DNA of 64,000 nt, taken from a virus. Position numbers and translations under genes: made by a program. The stretch lies in IMG/VR virus record IMGVR_UViG_3300036826_000357, positions 1 to 64,000 of that record. The stretch is one strand, 5' to 3'. Positions 31,871 to 39,638 of this stretch are shown here, in pieces; position 1 is the first letter of the stretch, and each line of letters starts with the position of its first letter. The notes under the pieces are model-generated. The model saw only the letters and a list, made by a program, of their open reading frames with translations, had not been told where the DNA came from and searched no databases.

Positions 31871-32070
31871 CACAGCACCGGCTCCTTCGTGCAGGCATCG
31901 TCGGTACAACCGGCCAATCGACACGGCAGACACCGATCCCCTTCCCAGAGGTAGCGGGTATTCGTACATCGCGCGCAGGGACAGCCGACCACATCGCGGA
32001 GCTTCGATGGTACCCAATAGCCGCGAAGCCGCAGATATCCGATCCGCTGCTCCTCGTCGGACATGAGCAT
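31870..32070 (-). CDS. Small zinc-binding protein
   Basis: 66 aa with seven cysteines (CPCARC, CLPCRLAGC, C). Two metal sites are likely. The start directly follows the stop of the upstream membrane protein gene. Confidence 0.65.
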   Translation of the reverse strand: MLMSDEEQRIGYLRLRGYWVPSKLRDVVGCPCARCTNTRYLWEGDRCLPCRLAGCTDDACTKEPVL

Positions 32071-32505
32071 TTATGTGCCCACCTTCGGGTTGTCGCAGTC
32101 TTCCGGCGGCAGTAACGGCTCAATGGGAATCCTGAATCGCATCGTTTGCCCGGGATACAACGTCATCCCCTCATGATACGGCACGTAGGCTGGGTAATCG
32201 CCGTAGATCGGATGATGAATGATCCCATCGGCGTCTGGTTGCAGATCGGGGAGCAGGATATGCAGAAATCCCCAGACCAGCGTTCCCGCCAGCAGGAGCA
32301 CCGCGATGCCACGGAGCACCCAAGCGCGATGGATCGGCCGCGAGCGCGTGTACTGCCACCAGCCATGAACAAACCCGAAGAGGTTACAGGCGAGCGCGCC
32401 AAGTTGGACGGCGAGTCCCCACGGCGAGTCCACCTGGTACATGAGCCAGGCGAGATACACGAACACCGGGACCAACACGCCATTGACGATCCAGGGATAC
32501 GCCAT
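32071..32505 (-). CDS. Multi-span membrane protein
   Basis: 144 aa from the ATG at 32505 (TGATG overlap). Three hydrophobic segments are visible (IVNGVLVPVFVYLAWL, GLAVQLGALACNLFGFVHG, GIAVLLLAGTLVWGFLHILL), then an extracytoplasmic or cytoplasmic tail of about 55 residues. Function unknown. Confidence 0.75.
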   Translation of the reverse strand: MAYPWIVNGVLVPVFVYLAWLMYQVDSPWGLAVQLGALACNLFGFVHGWWQYTRSRPIHRAWVLRGIAVLLLAGTLVWGFLHILLPDLQPDADGIIHHPIYGDYPAYVPYHEGMTLYPGQTMRFRIPIEPLLPPEDCDNPKVGT

Positions 32506-32759
32506 CACTCCGCTCTCCACTCGATGCGCTCGCTGGTACCGTCCGCGCAGAGCGTCTCGTAGATCGTCTTCCCGTTCGTGTGTGCCGACATTCGCCATGA
32601 GCACCCATCCGGTAGCTCGCCGCAGTAGTTCCGATGGTCGGCAATCGGCGGCAGGCCGGTCAGGTGCTGCACGTCCACGTCCGCGCGGTCGCCACAGCTC
32701 ACCAGCACGCAGAGCACCGCGATCACCACGCGGTGTGCACGGTCACTCAGTGTCCTCAT
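32505..32759 (-). CDS. Small lipoprotein
   Basis: 84 aa from the ATG at 32759. RVVIAVLCVLVSCG is a signal with a lipobox Cys (VLVSC). The mature part has three more cysteines. It is flanked by membrane proteins; an envelope role is likely. Confidence 0.7.
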   Translation of the reverse strand: MRTLSDRAHRVVIAVLCVLVSCGDRADVDVQHLTGLPPIADHRNYCGELPDGCSWRMSAHTNGKTIYETLCADGTSERIEWRAE

Positions 32760-33015
32760 CAGCCTTTCGCAGCCGCTCCACGGCCCGTGCGGCCCGCCCA
32801 CGGCGTCGATGCCCCGCCCAGAGCGATTCGCTGACCATGAGTGACGCGGCGATGCCGACCGGGAGCCAGATCTTAAACAGCAGTCCAGCCCACCACAGCA
32901 TGAAAAAGATGCCGGCTAAGATGACAGCATTGAATGCGTAGAGCAGAATCGCGCCGGAGAATGTCTTCCCGTACACACCCTGTTCGAGCAGATCGGCCAG
33001 CAACTTTCGCCTCAT
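32743..33015 (-). CDS. Small membrane protein
   Basis: 90 aa with two hydrophobic segments (AFNAVILAGIFFMLWW and LPVGIAASLMV) and a basic C-terminus (HRRRGRAARAVERLRKA). First protein gene after the tRNA. Function unknown. Confidence 0.7.
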   Translation of the reverse strand: MRRKLLADLLEQGVYGKTFSGAILLYAFNAVILAGIFFMLWWAGLLFKIWLPVGIAASLMVSESLWAGHRRRGRAARAVERLRKADEDTE

Positions 33016-33040
33016 CGAGTCATTACTTCCTTGTGTTGAG

Positions 33041-33113
33041 AGCCGGCTGGCGGAATCGAACCGCCGACTTGCTGATTACGAATCAGCTACTCTGCCGTCT
33101 GAGTTAAGCCGGC
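33041..33113 (-). tRNA. tRNA-Thr, anticodon CGU
   Basis: A complete 73-nt cloverleaf: 7-bp acceptor (GCCGGCT/AGCCGGC), D arm ACTC/GAGT with GG in its loop, anticodon stem GCTGA/TCAGC with loop TTCGTAA, a 5-nt variable region, and T arm GGCGG/CCGCC with TTCGATT. Anticodon CGT reads the codon ACG. CCA is not encoded. Its 5' end overlaps the last 10 nt of the upstream protein gene, including the TAA stop. Confidence 0.95.
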
Positions 33114-33601
33114 GCATCAGACTTCACGATCAATGGGAATCCCTCGAATTCGGCCGGATCATGTACGCCGTTCGCGTAGGTCGGACTGACAATCAGCACC
33201 AGCGTCGCCTGTCCTTCGTGGATGGTCACGCCGGACATCCTGAACCACGGCTCCAAATGATACCGCTGATACAGCCGCGCATGTGCCATCATGATCTTCA
33301 AATCCGTCATCATGCTTTCCGCTCCGTGGAGAAACGCTGCCATGTTCTCGATCCCCGTCTGTGCCTTCTGCACGTCTGCATCGCGCTCGCGGACCAGTGC
33401 CCGTAACGCGCGATTGTCGATTTCCAGATCGTCCAGCCGCTGCCGGGTCATGTCGGCTGCCAGTGCTTCCCCGAGAATCTGGCGGAGGTAGAAACTGGCC
33501 TCGTCCTTTTTCCGGCCATGCGGGATGGCGTTCTCCAGGTAGGACTGAATCTCGTCATGCATCCGGAGCAGACGATCGGCCTCAGTCGGAACTGGCATCA
33601 T
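33104..33601 (-). CDS. Hypothetical protein ending inside the tRNA gene
   Basis: 165 aa. A helical first two thirds (RQRLDDLEIDNRALRALV) is probably coiled coil; a strand-rich end follows. The TAA stop lies in the tRNA-Thr sequence, so processing of the tRNA would cut this message at its end. Function unknown. Confidence 0.75.
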   Translation of the reverse strand: MMPVPTEADRLLRMHDEIQSYLENAIPHGRKKDEASFYLRQILGEALAADMTRQRLDDLEIDNRALRALVRERDADVQKAQTGIENMAAFLHGAESMMTDLKIMMAHARLYQRYHLEPWFRMSGVTIHEGQATLVLIVSPTYANGVHDPAEFEGFPLIVKSDAPA

Positions 33602-34200
33602 CAGCGCTTGTCCTCCGGCGGCGGATAGGGAAATGGCCAGGAATACAAGTCCTCGTCCGGCCGGTGATTCGACGGCTCAGCCTCTGCCGATGCGATCACG
33701 CCGTAGTCTTTGATCGGCTCGTCGTCGTCTTCCTCGTCGCCCATGGTATTCGGCGCTCGCGATACGATCGTCCGGAGAATGGTCGGTGTCGCTTTCGGAC
33801 GCGGTAAGACCACCACACTCTCCTGCACCACGCCCTGCCACATTAGGTCGAAGTACCCTTTGGTCTCCTCCAGCGCTGCCGTGCCAGACGGTGTGATCCG
33901 ATACAGGGAGAGCTTATCCCCGCGTCCCTGGACTCGCTCCTCCGGCTGCACGCGCCGCGAGCCGATGCGCACGAAGCCTTCCTCAGCAAGCGAGCGCAGT
34001 ACCTTGTAGACTGACACGACGACACACCCATGGAGCCGCCGCGTATTGACTTCTCGCGTTACCTCCTCGGCCGTTCCTTTCTGCAACCTGGACAGGGCAC
34101 ACAGCACATCCAGGCGCAGAAAGTGACGGGACGGAACCAGCCGGCCCGCCAGGGAATCATCGGCATCAACAGTCACAGCCGCTGCTCCTTTCCACCCCAT
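33601..34200 (-). CDS. PadR-like winged-helix regulator
   Basis: 199 aa. Residues about 28-110 have the PadR/MarR layout: LDVLCALSRLQKGTAEEV..., then VSVYKVLRSLAEEGFV and KLSLYRITPSGTAALEE, where the wing follows helix 3. The C-terminal 70 residues are acidic and Pro-rich, not a PadR dimer helix. Probably a phage transcription regulator. The start overlaps or abuts the ParB-like gene end. Confidence 0.8.
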   Translation of the reverse strand: MGWKGAAAVTVDADDSLAGRLVPSRHFLRLDVLCALSRLQKGTAEEVTREVNTRRLHGCVVVSVYKVLRSLAEEGFVRIGSRRVQPEERVQGRGDKLSLYRITPSGTAALEETKGYFDLMWQGVVQESVVVLPRPKATPTILRTIVSRAPNTMGDEEDDDEPIKDYGVIASAEAEPSNHRPDEDLYSWPFPYPPPEDKR

Positions 34201-34201
34201 C

Positions 34202-35107
34202 TTACTCCGTCAGCGTGATGCCTGCCTTCCCCGCCTTCACACTGGCCTCGAACCGAGCCTGCCAGTCGAGAGTCGACCGCTCGACTCGCTTGAGTGCCCG
34301 CAGCGCTTCCTCGAACAGGAGCCGCCCGATGCCCTCATTCAGTTCTCCGTCCTCCACCGCTTCGATCACCTTCTTGAAGCGCTGGACGTTCTTCTGCGTC
34401 AGGACGCGGCACTGCATCGCCGTATCCTTCTTCCAGAACGTGAACTTCGTTTCGGCAGACTTGTCTGTCTTCTTGCCACGAAGCTCGTCACGGAGTGTCT
34501 GCTCCTTGACGGTGAACTCCCGCGCCGCGCGCGGCACGGTGTACTTGTGATCCGTCACCGCCAGGACGGCCTTGCGGAGCCGAACCTTTGCCTCCTTCGA
34601 GGCGATGTCGTTCAGGTACCGGCGCACGATCGGACGCGCCAGAATCATCGATCCGAACAGATCCTTCTGATCGAGCAGGTCCATGATGCGCTTCGGGGTC
34701 AGCCCCTGCGCCTGGAGGAGCCGGATAGTGTGCTCGAAATCGTCGCTGGTGGGCGGCAGTGCCCCACCCGTGTTGGCGCGGAGCGCGTACACGATCATGT
34801 CTTCGGTGGAATCGAATTCCTTGACGATGCACTCGGTCTCGATGTACTGCCCCTTGTGCAGATCGGCGAGCACTTCCAGCCCGCCCTTGCGGTGCCGGCC
34901 ATCCACGGTCTCGAAGTGAATTCCGTCCTCGTCCTCGACTTCTGCAACTTCGATCGGCGGGACGGGGATCCCGTTCTCGTACAGTTCTGCGAACATCTGC
35001 ATGCGGTCGTCGTCAGGCTTCACCCGCACGTAGAATGTCGTACGCAGATCAGCGACCTTGACGGTAACATGCCGATCCGCAGACCGCTTCTTGGCTGCTT
35101 CGGCCAT
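34202..35107 (-). CDS. ParB-like nuclease-domain protein
   Basis: 301 aa from the ATG at 35107 (AGAGGA upstream); an ATG at 35134 would add nine residues. The ParB/Srx fold is indicated by VPPIEVAEVEDEDGIHFETV followed by DGRHRKGGLEVL, the region that in chromosomal ParB proteins binds CTP. A central helix-turn-helix (DDFEHTIRLLQAQGLTPKRI) and helical C-terminus follow. Phage ParB-like proteins act in transcription control, segregation or as nucleases. It has its own promoter (35163-35190). Confidence 0.85.
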   Translation of the reverse strand: MAEAAKKRSADRHVTVKVADLRTTFYVRVKPDDDRMQMFAELYENGIPVPPIEVAEVEDEDGIHFETVDGRHRKGGLEVLADLHKGQYIETECIVKEFDSTEDMIVYALRANTGGALPPTSDDFEHTIRLLQAQGLTPKRIMDLLDQKDLFGSMILARPIVRRYLNDIASKEAKVRLRKAVLAVTDHKYTVPRAAREFTVKEQTLRDELRGKKTDKSAETKFTFWKKDTAMQCRVLTQKNVQRFKKVIEAVEDGELNEGIGRLLFEEALRALKRVERSTLDWQARFEASVKAGKAGITLTE

Positions 35108-35162
35108 AAATCTATCCTCTACTTTCTGTCCCATTTGGTTTTTGGTTTTTGGGGACGGGTCC

Positions 35163-35190
35163 AGAGTAGTCACCCTTTCCCTTTTGTCAA
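35163..35190 (-). promoter_or_regulatory. Promoter of the TTGACAAAR family for the ParB-like gene
   Basis: -35 TTGACA at 35185-35190 (TTGACAAAA), 16-bp spacer, -10 TACTCT at 35163-35168. It lies at the 3' end of the preceding small gene. Confidence 0.5.
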
Positions 35191-35388
35191 TCCCCCTGGG
35201 ATGGACACTCCGGTGGGATCGAGCATCGGACTGTAGCCGTTGTCGATGCGAATGCTCATTCCACCCATGACAAGCGCATGGTTCTTGCCCATCACCTGAG
35301 CAAGATACTGCTGAGACCATCCACGGGCCTCAAGCTCCTCCCGAATCAACTGACCCGGCGGGTACGCTTCAACTTCGAGAATCCCCAT
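35170..35388 (-). CDS. HigA-like N-terminal helix-turn-helix fragment
   Basis: 72 aa from the ATG at 35388. EAYPPGQLIREELEARGWSQ and QYLAQVMGK match the start of HigA/XRE-type antitoxins, but after the first helices the sequence leaves the family (HALVMGGMSIRIDNGYSPML) and the recognition helix is not recognisable. It may be a decayed or chimeric gene. Overlaps the promoter of the next gene. Confidence 0.6.
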   Translation of the reverse strand: MGILEVEAYPPGQLIREELEARGWSQQYLAQVMGKNHALVMGGMSIRIDNGYSPMLDPTGVSIPGGLTKGKG

Positions 35389-35393
35389 GTCAG

Positions 35394-35816
35394 TTACTGC
35401 GGGATCGTGACCCAGCCAGCCGGGGTCCGCGTGAACAGCTTCGGACGCCAGGTCAGGGTGTTGGCCACGATCGTCGTGGTCAGATTGCACTGCCCGGCAA
35501 TCACACTCGGCCACGCCGGCTCGATGTCCTTGAGCGTGTCGTAGACAAGTTGCGCTCGCGCGATACTCTGCGTCTTGGTGATCGGGACGCCACGCTTCCC
35601 CTGCCAGCACTCGGTCTCCGTCTGCTTGGCCCGCTTCGCCCGCTCGAACTCCACATCGAGCACCGGCAGAAGCTCGTCCCGACACTGCGGACAGAGATAG
35701 GCCGTCGCGGGCTCGCTATGCCCGTTCTGGCCAAGCTCGCGGAGTGTCACCGCGTAGCGCACCAGCCGCCGATGCTTCTGGCATCGCAGCGGGATCAGTT
35801 GTTGGTTCACATTCAT
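35394..35816 (-). CDS. Hypothetical protein with possible helix-turn-helix
   Basis: 140 aa. A cysteine set (C in PLRCQKH, CPQC) precedes a helical middle and SIARAQLVYDTLKDIE...VIAGQCNLTTTIVANTL, which may be a helix-turn-helix. Translation is linked by ATGA to the gene upstream. No family assigned. Confidence 0.7.
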   Translation of the reverse strand: MNVNQQLIPLRCQKHRRLVRYAVTLRELGQNGHSEPATAYLCPQCRDELLPVLDVEFERAKRAKQTETECWQGKRGVPITKTQSIARAQLVYDTLKDIEPAWPSVIAGQCNLTTTIVANTLTWRPKLFTRTPAGWVTIPQ

Positions 35817-36019
35817 TCTCCTTCTGTTTCTTCGAGTTGCCGAATCGTCACTTCGATGCGGTCAACATGTCTCCCCCACCATCTGCGCACGTACAGGCTC
35901 CCAAGCAACCCTTTCATGGTGGAGTCGACTTCGCGGTAGACCACGGATTGCTTCGTGCCGTGGCTTCTGACCAGCACGCGGACGGCCAGCGCACCGGGGA
36001 CTTCTCGGGATCGCGCCAC
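35813..36019 (-). CDS. Small basic hypothetical protein
   Basis: 68 aa, basic in the middle (YVRRWWGRHVDRIEVTIRQL). Coupled to the downstream gene by ATGA. Function unknown. Confidence 0.6.
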   Translation of the reverse strand: MARSREVPGALAVRVLVRSHGTKQSVVYREVDSTMKGLLGSLYVRRWWGRHVDRIEVTIRQLEETEGE

Positions 36020-36049
36020 AAGACCAAGCCCCCTTTCCGAATGGGAAAA

Positions 36050-36646
36050 TCACTTCGGAGCGAGTTTCTTCGCCACCTTCCTGGCCACCGACTCCGGAAC
36101 GGCCTGCGCCGGCAGCTTGAGCGGTTTGAGCTTCGGCTTGTACCGCATCCAGGGACCAATCCCCTGCGTCTGCACCTGTCCATGGGACCGCAGCCAGGCG
36201 AGGACACGCTGCGACGTATGCGTCCGCGTCTTCGAGACTTCCTGAATCTGTGACCGGGTCACCCACCGATCGCCAAGCTTCTCCAAGGCAGCCAGAATCT
36301 TTGCCTCGATCGGCGCGTAATGCGCCTGGTTGTAGCGGTGCAGATCGTAGCCGCGACTCCGGGGCAGACTCACTGCCACCGGAGCCATCGCCAGCAACCG
36401 CGCCGGCCGGCGCATCTTGAGCAGATGCTCATCATCGCCGAATGCCGGGACGCCTTTGAGCCCGTTCTCCCGCGTCAGCCCAAACAGCCGGTCGGCACGG
36501 TCAAGACACTTCCGACACAGATCACGAACCAGGGGTTTCCCGTTCGCGTCGATTACCGGCTTCCCGTGTTCATCGAACACCGCTCGCTGCCCAACTGCCG
36601 GCACTGCGCCGACATGCCAATCACACGCAATAATATCAACTTTCAC
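36050..36646 (-). CDS. Winged-helix protein with N-terminal cysteine motif
   Basis: 198 aa. The first half has CDWH and CRKC; residues about 110-168 make a winged helix (PIEAKILAALEKLG...SQIQEVSKTRTHTSQRVL). The C-terminus is basic (VARKVAKKLAPK), suited to DNA binding. A regulator is likely. Confidence 0.7.
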   Translation of the reverse strand: MKVDIIACDWHVGAVPAVGQRAVFDEHGKPVIDANGKPLVRDLCRKCLDRADRLFGLTRENGLKGVPAFGDDEHLLKMRRPARLLAMAPVAVSLPRSRGYDLHRYNQAHYAPIEAKILAALEKLGDRWVTRSQIQEVSKTRTHTSQRVLAWLRSHGQVQTQGIGPWMRYKPKLKPLKLPAQAVPESVARKVAKKLAPK

Positions 36647-36655
36647 TGGTAACGA

Positions 36656-36973
36656 TTACCCTCCAGCCGCCCGCTTCAAGCGGACGACGCCTTTCTCTTT
36701 TGCTTTCACTTTCACAGGTTTCCGCGCCGCCAGGATACTCATCCGCGCGTCGGCACGGGAATCAGTCGCGGCGAGATACGCGCGGTAGCCCTCGGAGCGC
36801 CGGTAGGTACGCGGGCGTAATCGCCGGCCGGTGCCGGACCAATACAGCCACGCGTCGCCGTCACAGACGGGACAGTGCACCGCGACCCGAAACTGATTCG
36901 GGCCAATTTCCTCGGTCGCGCCTTCCTTCGCCCACGCGTGATTCGCACCAAAACACCACTCGTAATTCGGCAT
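36656..36973 (-). CDS. Small zinc-binding protein
   Basis: 105 aa. HCPVCDGDAW and earlier Cys/His residues (WCFGANHAW) give a possible zinc ribbon. The C-terminus is basic (KVKAKEKGVVRLKR). Function unknown. Confidence 0.7.
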   Translation of the reverse strand: MPNYEWCFGANHAWAKEGATEEIGPNQFRVAVHCPVCDGDAWLYWSGTGRRLRPRTYRRSEGYRAYLAATDSRADARMSILAARKPVKVKAKEKGVVRLKRAAGG

Positions 36974-36997
36974 CAGTTCTGGTCGACTCCCTTTCTC

Positions 36998-37381
36998 CTA
37001 GGGACTGTACTCACAGGCGATATCAAGAAACTCGTCTTCATCCGTTTCAAGTAAGAGCTTCAGCGCCAGCATGTTGTCTCCAGCGGGTGGATGTCGCCGC
37101 ACGGCGATCCCGTAATACTGATCGGGTACCCGCGTGTGCGGATGCAACCGTGCAACGACTCCACTCCACCAGATGTTGTAGAGATTCCCGTGTTGCGATC
37201 GGATGGTGACGTACATGACACGCTCGTACTGTCGTGCTTGCCGTGGCGTCAGATAGCTCAGGAGCAATCGCTCCGCGCGAGCTTCGGCTTCGGATCGAGG
37301 CATCAGTGCGATACGCTTCTCGATGGCGGAATCCGGGAAGAGCCACTGTCGGAGCCAGCGTCGAAGCCGCCACAGCACCAT
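36998..37381 (-). CDS. Conserved phage hypothetical, SYLTP family (A)
   Basis: 127 aa. A basic amphipathic start precedes LLLSYLTPRQARQYE...GNLYNIWW...GDNMLALKLLLETDEDEF. The same layout appears in the next gene (37384-37854) and in many phages, where the function is unknown. The two are adjacent paralogues. Confidence 0.8.
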   Translation of the reverse strand: MVLWRLRRWLRQWLFPDSAIEKRIALMPRSEAEARAERLLLSYLTPRQARQYERVMYVTIRSQHGNLYNIWWSGVVARLHPHTRVPDQYYGIAVRRHPPAGDNMLALKLLLETDEDEFLDIACEYSP

Positions 37382-37383
37382 GG

Positions 37384-37854
37384 TCAGATCTTCACCCCCA
37401 TATATCGTGCCGTCGCGAAAAACGCGGGCTCGTTCGTCTCCAGCAGTAACTTCACTGCCAGCATGCGATCCCCGTACGGGGGCGCTCCATCAGGATGGAT
37501 ACAGTACCGCACGCGCTGCGGCTGTTTCCCCTTGACCGGCTTCAGATGCTCCGTCCACGTATGCCGGACGCGGAACTTCCCACCCCGCGAGCCGGTGACT
37601 GCGAATTCCCCGTGCGCTTTGAGTGACCGCTTCTGTGCCGGCGTCAGATAGGACACCAGTAGCTGCCATGCGCGATCCGACTCCGCCGACAGTTTGGCCT
37701 GGTACTCTTGCCACCACGCTTCATTGACCGGTTGATAATAGGTGCGTGGCGCGGCGATCAGCCGGTCCTGCTCGACGGTGATGGTGAAGTCAATGAACGG
37801 ATCCCGGTCGAATCGGAACTCCAGCACACCGTCACCAGTTCGGATTCGCGCCAT
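37384..37854 (-). CDS. Conserved phage hypothetical, SYLTP family (B)
   Basis: 156 aa. Shares LLVSYLTPAQKRSLKAHG...GGKFRVRH...YGDRMLAVKLLLETNEPAFF with the gene downstream, but carries an extra N-terminal strand-rich part (VLEFRFDRDPFIDFTITVEQ). Tandem duplication followed by fusion or loss explains the pair. Confidence 0.8.
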   Translation of the reverse strand: MARIRTGDGVLEFRFDRDPFIDFTITVEQDRLIAAPRTYYQPVNEAWWQEYQAKLSAESDRAWQLLVSYLTPAQKRSLKAHGEFAVTGSRGGKFRVRHTWTEHLKPVKGKQPQRVRYCIHPDGAPPYGDRMLAVKLLLETNEPAFFATARYMGVKI

Positions 37855-38133
37855 TCACCCGCCAACGAACGGCCGCGAGAACAGAATCCGCTTCGCCGTG
37901 GGATCGAACTCGCGGATCTGATCCGGATGCTGACCCTGCTCGTCCGTCTCGAACGCCAGATGCTGCGCCTTCAGCATCGCGTCGAATAACTCGCCGGCCA
38001 CCCGGACACTCTCGGCGTCACCTTCCTGCCAGGACAGGCGCGCGTCCCCGCCGATCCACTCGACTTCGGGAAACTGCGCCACGACGGTGCGAGGGAAGCT
38101 CTGTGCCGTCCCGATAATATTGAACTGTCCCAT
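37855..38133 (-). CDS. Small hypothetical protein
   Basis: 92 aa with AAGGAG upstream. Alpha/beta mix (SVRVAGELFDAMLKAQHLAF). It lies 170 nt downstream of the palindrome at 38303. Function unknown. Confidence 0.65.
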   Translation of the reverse strand: MGQFNIIGTAQSFPRTVVAQFPEVEWIGGDARLSWQEGDAESVRVAGELFDAMLKAQHLAFETDEQGQHPDQIREFDPTAKRILFSRPFVGG

Positions 38134-38302
38134 CAGATCGACTCCTTCACCATGCGGTTCGATGTGATTGACGGAATCCCCTTCCCCCGGCCCGTTTCGG
38201 GGATCCCGTCACTGCTTCGTACACTGAGTGCCAGTTCCAATTGCACGACGCCGTGTGCGGCGCACGAACGCCGGCCGGTCCCCGGGGGTGCACCCATTCC
38301 GA

Positions 38303-38320
38303 TTTGACCACGTGGTCAAA
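38303..38320. repeat. 18-bp palindrome TTTGACCACGTGGTCAAA, copy 2
   Basis: Exact copy of 22067-22084. It includes the TGA stop of the 38316-38546 gene and precedes the gap 38134-38302, which is otherwise empty except for a GGAATCCCC/GGGGATCCC imperfect hairpin near 38175-38210. Confidence 0.7.
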
Positions 38321-38546
38321 TGCCTGTCGCGATCCCTGCCGCGCGCAGAAAGCCTGCCGCTAGCTGCCGGCAATGCTCCTTGGACAACGGACTCGTTGCC
38401 AGCCGCCGCGTCGGTAAGCCGGCTCCGCGTTGCACGATCACCAGCCGCGCCGGGAACACGCCATCCGGGGCGATGATTTCCACCTGCCGGCCATCCAGAT
38501 CGGTCAAGATCGTGATGTAGGTGTCGCCCGTCAGTGGATCGTTCAA
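38316..38546 (-). CDS. Small hypothetical protein
   Basis: 76 aa from a TTG with GGAGGCAGCG upstream. Strand-rich first half (TYITILTDLDGRQVEIIAPDG), helical end. It is first behind the promoter at 38576-38604. Function unknown. Confidence 0.65.
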   Translation of the reverse strand: MNDPLTGDTYITILTDLDGRQVEIIAPDGVFPARLVIVQRGAGLPTRRLATSPLSKEHCRQLAAGFLRAAGIATGI

Positions 38547-38575
38547 CGCTGCCTCCTTCCATACGAGTCCAGGTA

Positions 38576-38604
38576 CAGATAATGCCGACTCTGCCTTTTG
38601 TCAA
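38576..38604 (-). promoter_or_regulatory. Promoter of the TTGACAAAR family
   Basis: -35 TTGACA at 38599-38604 (TTGACAAAA), 17-bp spacer, -10 TATCTG at 38576-38581. It overlaps the 3' end of the upstream gene. Confidence 0.6.
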
Positions 38605-38831
38605 CACCCGGGATGGTGGCTCTGTAAGTGCAGAGCAATCACCAGCCAATCCGCCCCCGCCGCCTGTTCCGCCTCGGTTCCAATCTCGCCGGCACTGAGC
38701 TTCCCGAGTGTGGCGACCGGGATCATCCGCGTGACGAGACGTTGCCAGCACAGCCGGCAGTACACCGTCGCATGCGGCGGCTCGTCGGTGACGATGATTT
38801 GGATCGGCAGCAGATCGTCGTTCTCAGCCAT
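38601..38831 (-). CDS. Small C2H2-like zinc-finger protein
   Basis: 76 aa from the ATG at 38831. YCRLCWQRL and LHLQSHHPGC provide C-x2-C and His/Cys ligands around a helix. It overlaps the upstream gene by 8 nt. Function unknown. Confidence 0.65.
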   Translation of the reverse strand: MAENDDLLPIQIIVTDEPPHATVYCRLCWQRLVTRMIPVATLGKLSAGEIGTEAEQAAGADWLVIALHLQSHHPGC

Positions 38832-39006
38832 CTTCGGGCTTCTCCACCAGATCGAGGACTTCGCAGACAAGCTTGTAGGCTTTCCGCAGCCGCTCCAACA
38901 CGGCCTTGTTCCCAGCCTTCGCTGCCAGTCCCCGCGCCAGGACAATATCCGTTCCGGCGTGCGAGACGTAGCGCTCGATCGATTCCTCCTTCAGTACGTT
39001 CTTCAT
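38824..39006 (-). CDS. Small helical protein
   Basis: 60 aa from the ATG at 39006 (ATGA overlap). Helical with charged faces (AVLERLRKAYKLVCEVLDLVE). Function unknown. Confidence 0.6.
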   Translation of the reverse strand: MKNVLKEESIERYVSHAGTDIVLARGLAAKAGNKAVLERLRKAYKLVCEVLDLVEKPEDG

Positions 39007-39296
39007 CGGTCCTGCTGCCGTTCCCATTCCATCCACGCCTCTGCTTCGCCGAGCTTCACGCCCCCGCACGTCTTGCAGGTATGCGGATTCTCACTCAGCG
39101 TCTTCGCCATGGACGGCGGGGAGCCGCATGTCGGGCAGTCGTCGCGATCGTCCCGGTACACAAAGCGGGGCTGCGGGCTGTGACCGAGTTTGGTCTCGAT
39201 CTTCACGAGCGTCCGCTCGATGCGATCGAAGGTCTCGTTGAGTCGCCGAATGCTCTGCTGGATTTGCTCCATGAGCCTGAATTCTTGTGGGGTCAC
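39003..39296 (-). CDS. Coiled coil plus zinc-ribbon protein
   Basis: 97 aa from a GTG at 39296 (GTGA overlap). A helical stretch (QSIRRLNETFDRIERTLVKI) is followed by CPTCGS and CKTCGG. Function unknown. Confidence 0.65.
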   Translation of the reverse strand: MTPQEFRLMEQIQQSIRRLNETFDRIERTLVKIETKLGHSPQPRFVYRDDRDDCPTCGSPPSMAKTLSENPHTCKTCGGVKLGEAEAWMEWERQQDR

Positions 39297-39532
39297 TTGT
39301 TCTCCTCCTTCCCTGGTATCTGGCAGGCACACACCGTCCCGCCAGCCACCTGTCCGCGTGCATACTCCCGCTCGATGTCGCCATCGGCGTAGAGCGTCAC
39401 GTTCTCGCCGGCTGCACGTCCCTGGTTGCGATGCGACTGCCAGACGTACTCCCAGAAGCATCGCACAGCCGCATCGTGATCGGTCCCGGTGTGTACGGTC
39501 CCGATGTTGCCAACGACCACTTCGTAGGTCAT
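39293..39532 (-). CDS. Small hypothetical protein
   Basis: 79 aa, alpha/beta (CFWEYVWQSHRNQGRAAGENVTLY). Coupled to its downstream neighbour. Resembles small phage proteins with unknown roles. Confidence 0.65.
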   Translation of the reverse strand: MTYEVVVGNIGTVHTGTDHDAAVRCFWEYVWQSHRNQGRAAGENVTLYADGDIEREYARGQVAGGTVCACQIPGKEENK

Positions 39533-39545
39533 CCGCCAAGCCCTC

Positions 39546-39638
39546 TCATCGCGGGTTCAGGTCGTCGCGATCCGCGAGTGCGACCAGTCCAACCACCGCG
39601 AGCGTACCGCCCACGGCAATCATGCCAAGTATCGTCAA
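39546..39638 (-). CDS. Membrane micropeptide candidate
   Basis: 30 aa from a TTG that overlaps the upstream stop (TTGA). One hydrophobic helix (ILGMIAVGGTLAVVGLVALA) then DRDDLNPR. Plausible but short. Confidence 0.4.
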   Translation of the reverse strand: MTILGMIAVGGTLAVVGLVALADRDDLNPR

